A stretch of DNA of 64,000 nt from Clostridiales bacterium (GTDB lineage Bacteria; Bacillota; Clostridia; Saccharofermentanales; Saccharofermentanaceae): the NCBI GenBank assembly GCA_017940895.1, contig JAGAXM010000017.1:1-64000 (forward strand). Reading direction: 5' to 3'. Below are positions 52,719-61,485 of this stretch, piece after piece (the stretch's first letter is position 1; every line of letters begins with the position of its first letter). The translations under genes and the position numbers were made by a program. The notes beneath the pieces are model-generated. The model ran no database searches. It worked only from the letters and a program-made list of their open reading frames with translations, and was not told where the DNA came from.

Positions 52719-55700
52719 ATGGAGATTAGGTACAGATTAGGACTTGATATAGGTTCGACGACGATTAAGATCGTTCTTCTCGACGGTGAGAAGATTGTTT
52801 ACCGCGAATACAGAAGGCACCATTCCGATATTGCCGGCTTGTTGAATCAGCTTTTCGAAGAGCTTAATGAGAAGTTCCCCAAGCTCGAAGCATCTGTAAC
52901 CATTACGGGTTCCGGCGGACTTTCAGTTGCCAACTGGCTCGGACTTAAGTTCACGCAGGAAGTAATGGCAGAGACACAGGCTATCAAGAAGTATCATCCC
53001 GAGACAGACGTAATCATCGAGCTCGGCGGTGAGGATGCTAAGATCACATATCTGCATCCTGTTATCGAGCAGAGAATGAACGGAACATGTGCAGGCGGTA
53101 CAGGTGCGTTTATCGACCAGATGGCATCTTTGCTTCAGACTGATGCCGACGGTCTCAACAATTTCGCCAAGGATTACCGTTCGCTTTATACGATCGCGAG
53201 CCGCTGCGGTGTGTTCGCGAAGAGTGACCTTCAGCCGCTCATCAATGAAGGTGCTGCCAAGGAGGACCTCGCGGCTTCCATCTATCAGTCTGTTGTTAAC
53301 CAGACTATCTCCGGTCTTGCTTGCGGCAGACCTATCAAGGGTCATGTTGCTTTCTTAGGCGGACCTCTTTTCTTTAACTCAGAGCTGCGTAATGCATTCG
53401 AGAGAACTCTTGCCGATAAAGTTGATTCTTTCTGGATGCCTGATGAGGCCGAGATCTATGTAGCTCTCGGTGCTGCTTTAAGTTCTGACGATGCCCCCGT
53501 TCATCTTCCCGAACTCATCGAGAAGTTCAAGAACAGGGAAGGTTTTACACCTGACATTATCCGTATCGCGCCTTTGTTCGACAGTGATGATCAGAAGAAG
53601 GAATTCTATGAGCGTCATGAGAAGGATCAGGTTCAGATGCATGACATCTCGACACAGAAGGGTCCTTTGTATCTCGGTATCGATGCAGGTTCGACCACTA
53701 CGAAAGCGGTCCTCATCAATGAAGACGCAGAGATGGTCTATTCATACTACAGCTCGAACAGAGGCAATCCTGTTTTCTCTGCGGTAGAGATCCTTAAGGA
53801 CATATATTCCAAGCTCGGCAAGGATGCTTACATCAGATATTCATGTGCCACGGGTTACGGTGAGAACATCATCAAGGCAGGTCTCGGCGTTGATATGGGT
53901 GAGATCGAGACTATGGCACATTTCCAGGGTGCGAAGTTCTTCTGTCCCGATGTTGACTTCATTATCGATATCGGCGGACAGGATATGAAGTGCATGAGGA
54001 TCAGAAACGGTGTTATCGATTCGATCATGCTTAATGAGGCTTGCTCGTCCGGATGCGGTTCCTTTATCCAGACTTTCGCACAGACTCTAGGTATGGATCC
54101 CGTTTCTTTCTCCAAGGCTGCTCTTGATGCGAAGAGCCCTGTTGATCTCGGTACGAGATGTACCGTATTCATGAACTCCAAGGTAAAGCAGGCTCAGAAG
54201 GAGGGAGCTTCCGTAGGAGATATCTCCGCAGGCCTTTCTTATTCCGTAGTACGTAATGCGCTCTATAAAGTTATCAAGATCAGAGATACAGAGCAGCTCG
54301 GTAAGAAGATCGTTGTACAGGGCGGTACGTTCCTTAATGATGCCATCTTAAGATCATTCGAGATCATCTCCGAAAGAGATGTCATCAGACCTAATATCGC
54401 AGGTCTTATGGGTGCGTTCGGTGCTGCTTTGATCGCCAAGTCCAAGGTCACATCAGATCTCAAGTCCACGATACTTAAGGCTGATGAGCTCGACAGCTTC
54501 GAGATGGACAGCGAGAATACGGAATGTCCTTACTGCGGTAACCACTGTAAGCTTACTATCTCCACATTCTCCAACGGCAGCAGATTCGTTTCGGGTAACC
54601 GCTGTGAGAACGGTGAGCGTGTAGGACTTGATAATGATGATGCGGCTTCAGGTGAAGAAGTCTTCAACATGTTCAAGTATAAGTACAAGAGGACGTTCGC
54701 ATATAAGCCTCTTGCAGAGAAGGATGCTCCGAGAGGAACTCTCGGTATCCCCAGAGTTCTTAACCAGTATGAGAATTTCCCGTTCTGGTTCACGACTCTG
54801 ACAAAGCTCGGATTCAGAGTGCTTATATCGGCAAGATCTTCACATGCAATCTATGAGAAGGGAATGGAGACGATCCCTTCGGAGTCGGTATGCTATCCTG
54901 CCAAGCTGGCACACGGTCATATCGAGAATCTTATAAGCCGCGGTATCACGGATATCTTCTATCCCGATATTCCGTATGAGATGATCGAGAATCAGGATTC
55001 GGGCAACCACTACAATTGTCCTATCGTCTGTTCCTATCCTGAAGTAATCAAGAATAATGTCGAGAACATCAAAGAGAAGGATATCAACTTCATGAATCCG
55101 TTCATGCCCCTTGATGATCTTGATGAAGTAGCGAAGAAGCTTGTTGAGGTCTTCAAGGACAAGGGCGTTACTTTGGCAGAGGCCAAGGCTGCGGTTAATG
55201 AAGGCGCCGAAGAACACGGAAGGTTCAAGGAGGATATCAGAACCGAAGGCGCGCGTATGATCTATGAGATGGAGAAGCGCGGAATGCACGGTATCGTACT
55301 CGCCGGAAGACCTTATCATATCGACCCAGAGATCAATCACGGAATCCCCGAGATGATCAATCAGTTGGGACTCGGAGTTCTTACAGAGGACTGCGTCGCG
55401 GTTCCCGGAAGACTTGCAAGACCTATCCGAGTAGTAGACCAGTGGATGTATCATACAAGACTTTATGAGGCAGCCGCTTTCGTTATTACAAAGCCCAATC
55501 TCGAGCTTGTACAGCTTACTTCTTTCGGATGCGGTCTTGATGCCGTTACTTCCGATCAGGTACAGGAGATCCTCGAGTCATCAGGCAAGCTTTATACTCT
55601 TCTTAAGATCGACGAGGTAAGTAACCTCGGTGCCGCAAGGATCAGAATGAGATCTCTGGTCGTCGCTATGAACGAGAGAGAAGAACTCATTAAGTCAGGT

Positions 55701-57158
55701 CAGAGAAAGGTTGTTACCGCTGATCTTGATAATCCCGCTTATGTATTGAAACGCGTCGAGTTTACTAAGGATGACAAGAAGAAGCATACAATTCTTGCTC
55801 CTCAGATGGCACCTATACAGTTCGATTTTGTCGAGAGTGTATTCCACTCCGAAGGCTACAGGATGAAGCTTCTTAAGCAGGCAACACGCGAGGATATCGA
55901 GTGTGGTCTTAAGTTCGTTAATAATGATGCATGTTTCCCGTCTATCATTGTCGTCGGACAGATGATCAATGCGATCATTAAGGGCGAGATCGATCCCGAT
56001 AATACAACTCTTATGATCACTCAGACGGGCGGCGGATGCCGTGCTACAAACTATGTAGCATTCCTGCGTAAGGCCTTGAAGGAAGCAGGATATCCGAATG
56101 TTCCCGTAGTGGCACTGTCTGTTCAGCAGTTCGAGAAGAATGAAGGATTCAAGATCACACTTCCTTTTGCAAAGCATGCGATCGAGGCTCTGTGCCTCGG
56201 AGATATGCTGACTACGCTCATCTTAAGAACCCGTCCTTATGAAGTTGTTCCCGGTTCCGCCAATGCTCTTTATATGTACTTTAACCGCATCGGCAGAAAG
56301 ATGCTCAACAAGTCGGAATTCGCCGATGAGCTTACACAGCGTTACGATCAGATAATGCCCGGCAATTACTGGGACAGAAGTCCTGAGGAGAAGAAGAAGA
56401 TCAGAGACTGCCTCGCGGATATCGGAGTCGATCTTGAGAATATCCCGACGATCAAGAGCTATAAGAAGTTCATCAAGCTCGCAGTAGAGAAGTTCGATCA
56501 GCTTCCTTTGCAGGACATTCCGAGAAAGCCCCGTGTAGGTCTTGTCGGAGAGATCCTTGTTAAGTTCCAGCCTGATGCAAACAATAATGCTCTCGATGTT
56601 ATCGAGGCTGAAGGCTGTGAAGGAGTTCTTCCCGGCGTTATCGACTTCTTCCTGTACTGTGCTTATGATACGGTATGGGCTGCAGATAATATGGGTCGCT
56701 CGAAGAAGAGCGGATTTATTAATGCAAGAGCCATCGATCTGCTCGAGAGCTTCAGGAAGCCTATTAATGAGGCTTACAAGAAGACCAACGGCAAGTTTAT
56801 GCTCTCCGAAAGGATCGAGGAGCTCGCCAAGAATTCATCCAAGGTTCTCTCCTGCGGTAATACGTGCGGTGAGGGATGGTTCCTTACGGCCGAGATGATC
56901 GAGCTCATTCAGAACGGTGTTCCGAACATTATCTGTTCCCAGCCTTTCGCATGTCTTCCTAACCATGTTACGGGTAAGGGCATGATCAAGGAACTTCGCC
57001 GTCAGTATCCGAATTCCAATATCATCCCGATCGACTACGATCCGGGAGCTTCAGAGGCTAACCAGCTCAACAGGATCAAGCTCATGATCTCAACTGCACA
57101 TGCGGTAAGAAATGCCGAGATCATGGCAGAAAAGGCAGCGGAGAAAAACAATGGCTAA
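52719..57158 (+). CDS. Giant CoA-enzyme activase (BadF/HgdC type)
   Basis: 1479 residues. Two BadF/HgdC-type ASKHA ATPase domains: the first starts LGLDIGSTTIK, with GGEDAKI and NGTCAGGTGAF; the second (about 320-580) starts LGIDAGSTTTK, with GGQDMKCMR and ACSSGCGSF, whose Cys would hold a bridging Fe-S cluster. A CPYCGNHC motif (near 605) starts a DUF2229-type region, and the C-terminus (about 1000-1470) resembles 2-hydroxyacyl-CoA dehydratase subunits (GGGCRATNY, GNTCGEGW). Known short relatives drive ATP-dependent electron injection into dehydratases; the role of this fused form is not established. Start at 52719 has GGAAAG upstream; ATG 52704 is the alternative. It overlaps polA by eight bases. 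Confidence 0.85.
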   Translation: MEIRYRLGLDIGSTTIKIVLLDGEKIVYREYRRHHSDIAGLLNQLFEELNEKFPKLEASVTITGSGGLSVANWLGLKFTQEVMAETQAIKKYHPETDVIIELGGEDAKITYLHPVIEQRMNGTCAGGTGAFIDQMASLLQTDADGLNNFAKDYRSLYTIASRCGVFAKSDLQPLINEGAAKEDLAASIYQSVVNQTISGLACGRPIKGHVAFLGGPLFFNSELRNAFERTLADKVDSFWMPDEAEIYVALGAALSSDDAPVHLPELIEKFKNREGFTPDIIRIAPLFDSDDQKKEFYERHEKDQVQMHDISTQKGPLYLGIDAGSTTTKAVLINEDAEMVYSYYSSNRGNPVFSAVEILKDIYSKLGKDAYIRYSCATGYGENIIKAGLGVDMGEIETMAHFQGAKFFCPDVDFIIDIGGQDMKCMRIRNGVIDSIMLNEACSSGCGSFIQTFAQTLGMDPVSFSKAALDAKSPVDLGTRCTVFMNSKVKQAQKEGASVGDISAGLSYSVVRNALYKVIKIRDTEQLGKKIVVQGGTFLNDAILRSFEIISERDVIRPNIAGLMGAFGAALIAKSKVTSDLKSTILKADELDSFEMDSENTECPYCGNHCKLTISTFSNGSRFVSGNRCENGERVGLDNDDAASGEEVFNMFKYKYKRTFAYKPLAEKDAPRGTLGIPRVLNQYENFPFWFTTLTKLGFRVLISARSSHAIYEKGMETIPSESVCYPAKLAHGHIENLISRGITDIFYPDIPYEMIENQDSGNHYNCPIVCSYPEVIKNNVENIKEKDINFMNPFMPLDDLDEVAKKLVEVFKDKGVTLAEAKAAVNEGAEEHGRFKEDIRTEGARMIYEMEKRGMHGIVLAGRPYHIDPEINHGIPEMINQLGLGVLTEDCVAVPGRLARPIRVVDQWMYHTRLYEAAAFVITKPNLELVQLTSFGCGLDAVTSDQVQEILESSGKLYTLLKIDEVSNLGAARIRMRSLVVAMNEREELIKSGQRKVVTADLDNPAYVLKRVEFTKDDKKKHTILAPQMAPIQFDFVESVFHSEGYRMKLLKQATREDIECGLKFVNNDACFPSIIVVGQMINAIIKGEIDPDNTTLMITQTGGGCRATNYVAFLRKALKEAGYPNVPVVALSVQQFEKNEGFKITLPFAKHAIEALCLGDMLTTLILRTRPYEVVPGSANALYMYFNRIGRKMLNKSEFADELTQRYDQIMPGNYWDRSPEEKKKIRDCLADIGVDLENIPTIKSYKKFIKLAVEKFDQLPLQDIPRKPRVGLVGEILVKFQPDANNNALDVIEAEGCEGVLPGVIDFFLYCAYDTVWAADNMGRSKKSGFINARAIDLLESFRKPINEAYKKTNGKFMLSERIEELAKNSSKVLSCGNTCGEGWFLTAEMIELIQNGVPNIICSQPFACLPNHVTGKGMIKELRRQYPNSNIIPIDYDPGASEANQLNRIKLMISTAHAVRNAEIMAEKAAEKNNG

Positions 57159-59781
57159 ACTCCTTCTTGTCGACGGTAACTCGATAATCAACCGTGCGTT
57201 TTTTGCCGTTATCGGCAGAGCCCCCATGACAGCGCCCGACGGTACTCCCACAGGCGCCGTCAACGGTTTCTTCAATACACTTTTGAGCGTAAAGGATGAA
57301 TATCAGCCTGACAGGATATGTGTCCTGTTCGATCTTAAGGCTCCGACATTCCGACACAAGATGTATCCCGACTATAAGGCCCAGCGCAAAGGCATGATGC
57401 CCGAGCTCTCGGCTCAAATGCCTGTTGCCAAGGAACTTTTGGATCTCATGGGCATTAAGCGCATGGAGATGGAAGGATATGAGGCGGATGACCTTATAGG
57501 TACTCTGTCTTTGCTCGGAAAGCAGCAGGGCGATCAGGTCTTCATCTTAAGCGGCGATCATGACGACTTTCAGCTTATTGATGATCAGGTAAGCGTTATC
57601 CTTCCGCAGAGCGGCAAGGGTAAGCCTCCGAGAGTTCTCTTTAACCGAGAGATGTTCGAAGATACATACGGTGTAAAGCCTGAAGTATTCGTTTATGTTA
57701 AAGCTCTGATGGGGGACAACTCGGATAACATCAAGGGCGTTGAGAAGGTAGGAGAGAAGACTGCATTCAAGCTCATTGCAGACTATGGCTCCATAGACGG
57801 AATCTTCGATAACCTCGATAAGCTGACGCCTTCGCTTAAGGCTCATATGGGTGAGTCCCGTGAGCTTGTTGATATGAATATCAAGCTGTGTACTATCCTT
57901 CGTGACGTACCTGTACCTTTCGGCCCCGAACAGACCGGTTTCAGTGAGCTTAAGGATCCACAGGGACTGCACGACAGACTTGCTTCTCTCGGATTAAGAA
58001 GCCTTATCAAGAAGTTCGGACTTGAGGATATGAGGATGCAGACTTTCGATGAGCCTGAATCTGATCTTTCCGATTATCTTGAGGATTTCAATACGAATAA
58101 GGATTCCGTTATGGTCGTTACTGGAGAGCTTCCTTCGGGTGATGACTTTGATGTTATGTTCACGGCAGATAAAGTGCTGATCCTTGAAGGTTCGACTCTT
58201 TATGTGAATAACCCCGATGATGCACTTACGGCTCTTGACCGATGTAAGACATTGAGATCCTTCGACTATAAGATCAATTCGAAGATACTCCCGCGTATCC
58301 CTTCAAATCTGACGGCTGTGTATGATACATCCGTCATGGGATATGTTCTTAATGTGATATCGGGAAGTGCTCCTGACTTCACGAGGTTGTTCGAGAATAC
58401 ATTCGCCATGCCTTATCCCATCGAGGAGAAGAGCGGACAGATATCGCTGTTCGATGTGGAGGATGAGAGCGTATCTTTAAAGATAAAGGGACAGAAGCTT
58501 CTGCTTAACAGATGTATCTGCAAGGCTCTTCTAAAAAAAGCAGAAGAGGAGGGCCTGACAGATCTTCTTATGAATATCGAGTTCCCGCTCACGGTAACTC
58601 TCGATGCCATGGAAAGAAACGGAATGAATGTATCTGAAGAGAGCCTGAAGGCTCTTCATGCAGAGTTTACCGTAAGGCTTTCCGAGCTTGAGAAAGAGAT
58701 ATTTGAGCTTACGGGTGTCGAGTTTAATATCGGATCTCCCAAGCAGCTGTCAGAAGTGCTTTTCGACGCGGATAAGCTTAATCTGCCCCACGGCAAGAAG
58801 GGCAAGACCGGCGTGTATTCTACTTCGGCAGACGAGCTTAACAGAATCGCAGAGTTCCATCCTGCGGTGCCGAAGATACTTGAGTGGAGAGCGATCTCTA
58901 AGCTTGATTCCACATATGCGGCCGGACTGCTCCCGAAGATCGCTGCGGACGGACGCATTCATACGACGTTTACGCAGGCTATGACCAATACGGGAAGACT
59001 GTCTTCCGTTGATCCCAACCTGCAGAATATCCCCGTAAGATCCGAGGAAGGTGCGAGAATCAGAGAGTGTTTCACGGCTCCCGAAGGCAAAGTCCTCATA
59101 GATGCCGATTATTCGCAGATCGAGTTGAGACTCCTTGCCGCCATGTCAGGCGATGAAGTCATGACGGAAGCATTCCTTAAGGGTGAGGATATTCACAAGA
59201 GGACTGCAGCCAAGGTGTTCGGTGTAGATGAAGATGAAGTAACACATGAGCAGAGAGCTGCCGCCAAGACCGTAAACTTCAGTATTGTTTACGGCGTGTC
59301 TGACTTCGGATTGTCGACGGATCTCGGTATATCTTTCAGAGAGGCATCGGATCTTATCAAGTCTTACGGAGAGCAGTTCCCGAAGATCACTTCTTATCTT
59401 GACGGACTTAAGAAGAAGGGTGAAGAGGAAGGAGAGGTCTCTACGCTTTACGGCAGAAAGAGAATACTGTCGGAGCTTAAGTCACCTAACAGGAACATAA
59501 GGAACTTCGGACTTCGCGCGGCGATGAATACGCCTGTTCAGGGTACGGCTGCGGATATCATTAAGATCGCTATGAATAAAGTCTATAAGGCCCTGAAGGA
59601 GCAGGTTCCTTCGAGCATGCTTATCATGCAGGTCCACGACGAGTTGATTGTGGAGTGTGATAAGAAAGATGCCGAACTTGTGGCATCGATACTTAAAAAT
59701 GAGATGGAGTCGGCGGCTTCTCTTGCAGTGCCTTTGGTATCAGAGGTAGGTATGGGAAGCAACTGGCTGGAGGCTAAATAA
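57151..59781 (+). CDS. polA: DNA polymerase I
   Basis: 876 residues. The 5'-nuclease domain (1 to about 290; LLVDGNSIINRAFFA, MEMEGYEADD, SGDHDDFQ, GDNSDNIKG) is intact. The 3'-5' proofreading domain (about 310-480) is shrunken and lacks the acidic exonuclease motifs, as in Bacillus and Thermus enzymes. The polymerase domain has motif A DADYSQIELR, motif B RAAAKTVNFSIVYG (Ser where Gly is usual after NF) and motif C HDELIVE. Start at 57151 is set by CGGAG seven bases upstream, inside the activase gene. Confidence 0.97.
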   Translation: MAKLLLVDGNSIINRAFFAVIGRAPMTAPDGTPTGAVNGFFNTLLSVKDEYQPDRICVLFDLKAPTFRHKMYPDYKAQRKGMMPELSAQMPVAKELLDLMGIKRMEMEGYEADDLIGTLSLLGKQQGDQVFILSGDHDDFQLIDDQVSVILPQSGKGKPPRVLFNREMFEDTYGVKPEVFVYVKALMGDNSDNIKGVEKVGEKTAFKLIADYGSIDGIFDNLDKLTPSLKAHMGESRELVDMNIKLCTILRDVPVPFGPEQTGFSELKDPQGLHDRLASLGLRSLIKKFGLEDMRMQTFDEPESDLSDYLEDFNTNKDSVMVVTGELPSGDDFDVMFTADKVLILEGSTLYVNNPDDALTALDRCKTLRSFDYKINSKILPRIPSNLTAVYDTSVMGYVLNVISGSAPDFTRLFENTFAMPYPIEEKSGQISLFDVEDESVSLKIKGQKLLLNRCICKALLKKAEEEGLTDLLMNIEFPLTVTLDAMERNGMNVSEESLKALHAEFTVRLSELEKEIFELTGVEFNIGSPKQLSEVLFDADKLNLPHGKKGKTGVYSTSADELNRIAEFHPAVPKILEWRAISKLDSTYAAGLLPKIAADGRIHTTFTQAMTNTGRLSSVDPNLQNIPVRSEEGARIRECFTAPEGKVLIDADYSQIELRLLAAMSGDEVMTEAFLKGEDIHKRTAAKVFGVDEDEVTHEQRAAAKTVNFSIVYGVSDFGLSTDLGISFREASDLIKSYGEQFPKITSYLDGLKKKGEEEGEVSTLYGRKRILSELKSPNRNIRNFGLRAAMNTPVQGTAADIIKIAMNKVYKALKEQVPSSMLIMQVHDELIVECDKKDAELVASILKNEMESAASLAVPLVSEVGMGSNWLEAK

Positions 59782-60389
59782 TGTTTGTTCTTGGTATAAC
59801 AGGTCCTATAGGAAGCGGAAAGAGCACGGTAAGCGGTATCCTTAAAGACAGGGGAGTGCCGGTGCTCGATGCCGATGAGATCTCCCGCAATGTAACCGCT
59901 GCGCAGGGCGCCGCCATCGATGAGATCGAAGAAGTATTCGGTTCGAAGGCGATTCTCGAAGACAGAAGCCTTAACCGGCAGTATATGGCAGATACGGTGT
60001 TCAAGGATAACAGGAAGCTTGACCAGCTTTCCGCGATCATACATAAGCATGTATTTATCGTAATGGATAAGGATCTCGAAGAGCACAGGAAGCTTAAGAC
60101 AAAGTGTGTTGTACTCGATGTCCCGATCCCGGTAAATAAAGGCTTTGTCGATCATTGCGATCAGATCTGGGCCGTAACATGTGATGATTCGATAAGACTT
60201 ACAAGACTTATCGAACGCGGAATGGAAAGGGAAGATGCTTTAAGAAGGATCTCCGTTCAGATGAGCAATGACGAGTATGCGGCCTTGGGAGACTTCGAGA
60301 TCGATAATTCAGGTACTCCTGATGAGCTCGGGGAAAAGGTTGAAGAGCTTATAAAGTCGCAGCTTAACGAAAGAGGAATCAGGATCTGA
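59781..60389 (+). CDS. coaE: Dephospho-CoA kinase
   Basis: Last step of coenzyme A synthesis. 202 residues with P-loop GPIGSGKSTV at the N-terminus, DADEISRN (near residue 32) and LDVPIPVNKG (near 113), followed by the lid and a C-terminal helix. The ATG overlaps the polA stop as TAATG. The polA-coaE order is common in Bacillota. Confidence 0.95.
   Translation: MFVLGITGPIGSGKSTVSGILKDRGVPVLDADEISRNVTAAQGAAIDEIEEVFGSKAILEDRSLNRQYMADTVFKDNRKLDQLSAIIHKHVFIVMDKDLEEHRKLKTKCVVLDVPIPVNKGFVDHCDQIWAVTCDDSIRLTRLIERGMEREDALRRISVQMSNDEYAALGDFEIDNSGTPDELGEKVEELIKSQLNERGIRI
60372..60388 (+). promoter_or_regulatory. Ribosome site and probable CTG start
   Basis: AGAGG (60372-60376) lies nine bases before CTG (60386-60388), which overlaps the coaE stop as CTGA, the same geometry as the ATGA junctions elsewhere in the window. 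The downstream frame is open and encodes a hydrophobic helix before the first GTG/ATG. Confidence 0.5.
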
Positions 60390-60997
60390 TCCGGTTAAAT
60401 AAAAAACTCGAAAAGTTCTTACATATAATCACGATTATTGTTGCTGTTGTAATAGCAGTAACTGCAGTCATTAATGCTGTGGTTATAATGTCGACTTCGG
60501 ATGATATTAAAGATTACGATGACTTTGACGGTCATTATGATTACATCATCGTATTGGGGTGCGGGATAATAGACAACAGCATTCCTACGGATCTTATGGT
60601 CGACAGGCTCGATATGGCGATCAGACTTTACGAAGACGGCGCTGCCGACAGGATACTGCTGAGCGGTGACCACAGGGTGGATGATTATAACGAAGTCGCT
60701 GTAATGCGGACGTATATCACAGACAGGGGAATACCTGAAGACGTTATTGACTGTGATGACTTGGGATTGTCCACATCGGAGACTATGGAAAGAGCCGTCA
60801 GGCTGTTTGATATACATTCGGCGGTAATAGTTACCCAGAAGTATCACTTGAGCCGTGCGGTATATCTTGCCAAACACTTCGGTATAGAGTGCGAGGGGGT
60901 AATCGCTACAGGGCATACGTTCATAGCTCAGCCGTACTTTTCGGCCCGCGAGTATGCCGCAAGGGTGAAAGATTTCTTTCTGTGCCTTGTGTTTTGA
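60386..60997 (+). CDS. YdcF-like DUF218 protein, CTG start
   Basis: 203 residues if started at CTG 60386. A charged N-terminus (LNKKLEK) is followed by a transmembrane helix (about 14-33), then a DUF218/SanA-YdcF domain: YIIVLGCGI (near residue 52), a polar LLSGDHR (near 90), LSTSETMERA (near 127) and VTQKYHLSRAVYLAK (near 150). SanA-like members affect envelope permeability; biochemical activity is not settled. The first ordinary start codon, GTG at 60479, would cut off the helix that most relatives have, so the upstream start is preferred. Confidence 0.75.
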   Translation: MIRLNKKLEKFLHIITIIVAVVIAVTAVINAVVIMSTSDDIKDYDDFDGHYDYIIVLGCGIIDNSIPTDLMVDRLDMAIRLYEDGAADRILLSGDHRVDDYNEVAVMRTYITDRGIPEDVIDCDDLGLSTSETMERAVRLFDIHSAVIVTQKYHLSRAVYLAKHFGIECEGVIATGHTFIAQPYFSAREYAARVKDFFLCLVF

Positions 60998-61014
60998 TTT
61001 AGAATCATTATAAT
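60987..61014 (+). promoter_or_regulatory. Promoter of fur-family gene, leaderless
   Basis: TTGTGT (60987-60992), a 16-base spacer and TATAAT (61009-61014). The ATG at 61022 begins seven bases after the -10. No ribosome binding site is present. Confidence 0.65.
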
Positions 61015-61021
61015 TTATTAT

Positions 61022-61435
61022 ATGAAACCTTCATCTGAGACTACATCTCAAGACCGATTGAGAGAAGCCGGCATAAGAATTACAGGCCCCAGGCTTCGTA
61101 TATATGATTATCTTCAGACACATAGGACTCATCCTACGTGTGATGTTATTTACAAGGATCTTAAGTCTGATGACGGATCCTTATCATTGGCATCCGTTTA
61201 TAACGTTACCGAGAAGCTTGCCGAGGCAGGACTTATCAATGAGCTGATCTCGCCAGACGGGCAGAAACACTACGACGGAGTGATAGATTTCCACGGACAT
61301 TTCTTCTGTAAAGAGTGCGGAAAGATAATGGATGTCTCGTGCTGTAAGGACTTTTTGCCCGATGAGCTTGAAGGAGCCAGAGTGGACTCGATGTCTCTTA
61401 TAATGAGCGGCATCTGTCACGATTGCATGGGGTAA
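61022..61435 (+). CDS. Fur/PerR family metalloregulator
   Basis: 137 residues: winged helix (about 1-80; GIRITGPRLRIYDYL, SLASVYNVTEKLAEAGL) and dimerisation domain with DFHGHFFCKECGKI (metal-binding His and first CxxC) and CHDC at the C-terminus (second CxxC). The two CxxC pairs form the structural zinc site of Fur and PerR. The mix of regulatory ligands is nearer PerR than Fur, but peroxide versus iron sensing cannot be fixed here. A leaderless message is predicted. No peroxidase or iron transport gene lies adjacent. Confidence 0.9.
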   Translation: MKPSSETTSQDRLREAGIRITGPRLRIYDYLQTHRTHPTCDVIYKDLKSDDGSLSLASVYNVTEKLAEAGLINELISPDGQKHYDGVIDFHGHFFCKECGKIMDVSCCKDFLPDELEGARVDSMSLIMSGICHDCMG

Positions 61436-61464
61436 TTCACACCTCTCCCTGACAGGCGTATAAT
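61436..61464 (+). promoter_or_regulatory. Promoter of GAF-GGDEF gene
   Basis: TTCACA (61436-61441), a 17-base spacer and a perfect TATAAT (61459-61464). A short leader with GGGG precedes the GTG start at 61486. Confidence 0.6.
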
Positions 61465-61485
61465 GGCAGTATCGGGGTAACTAAA

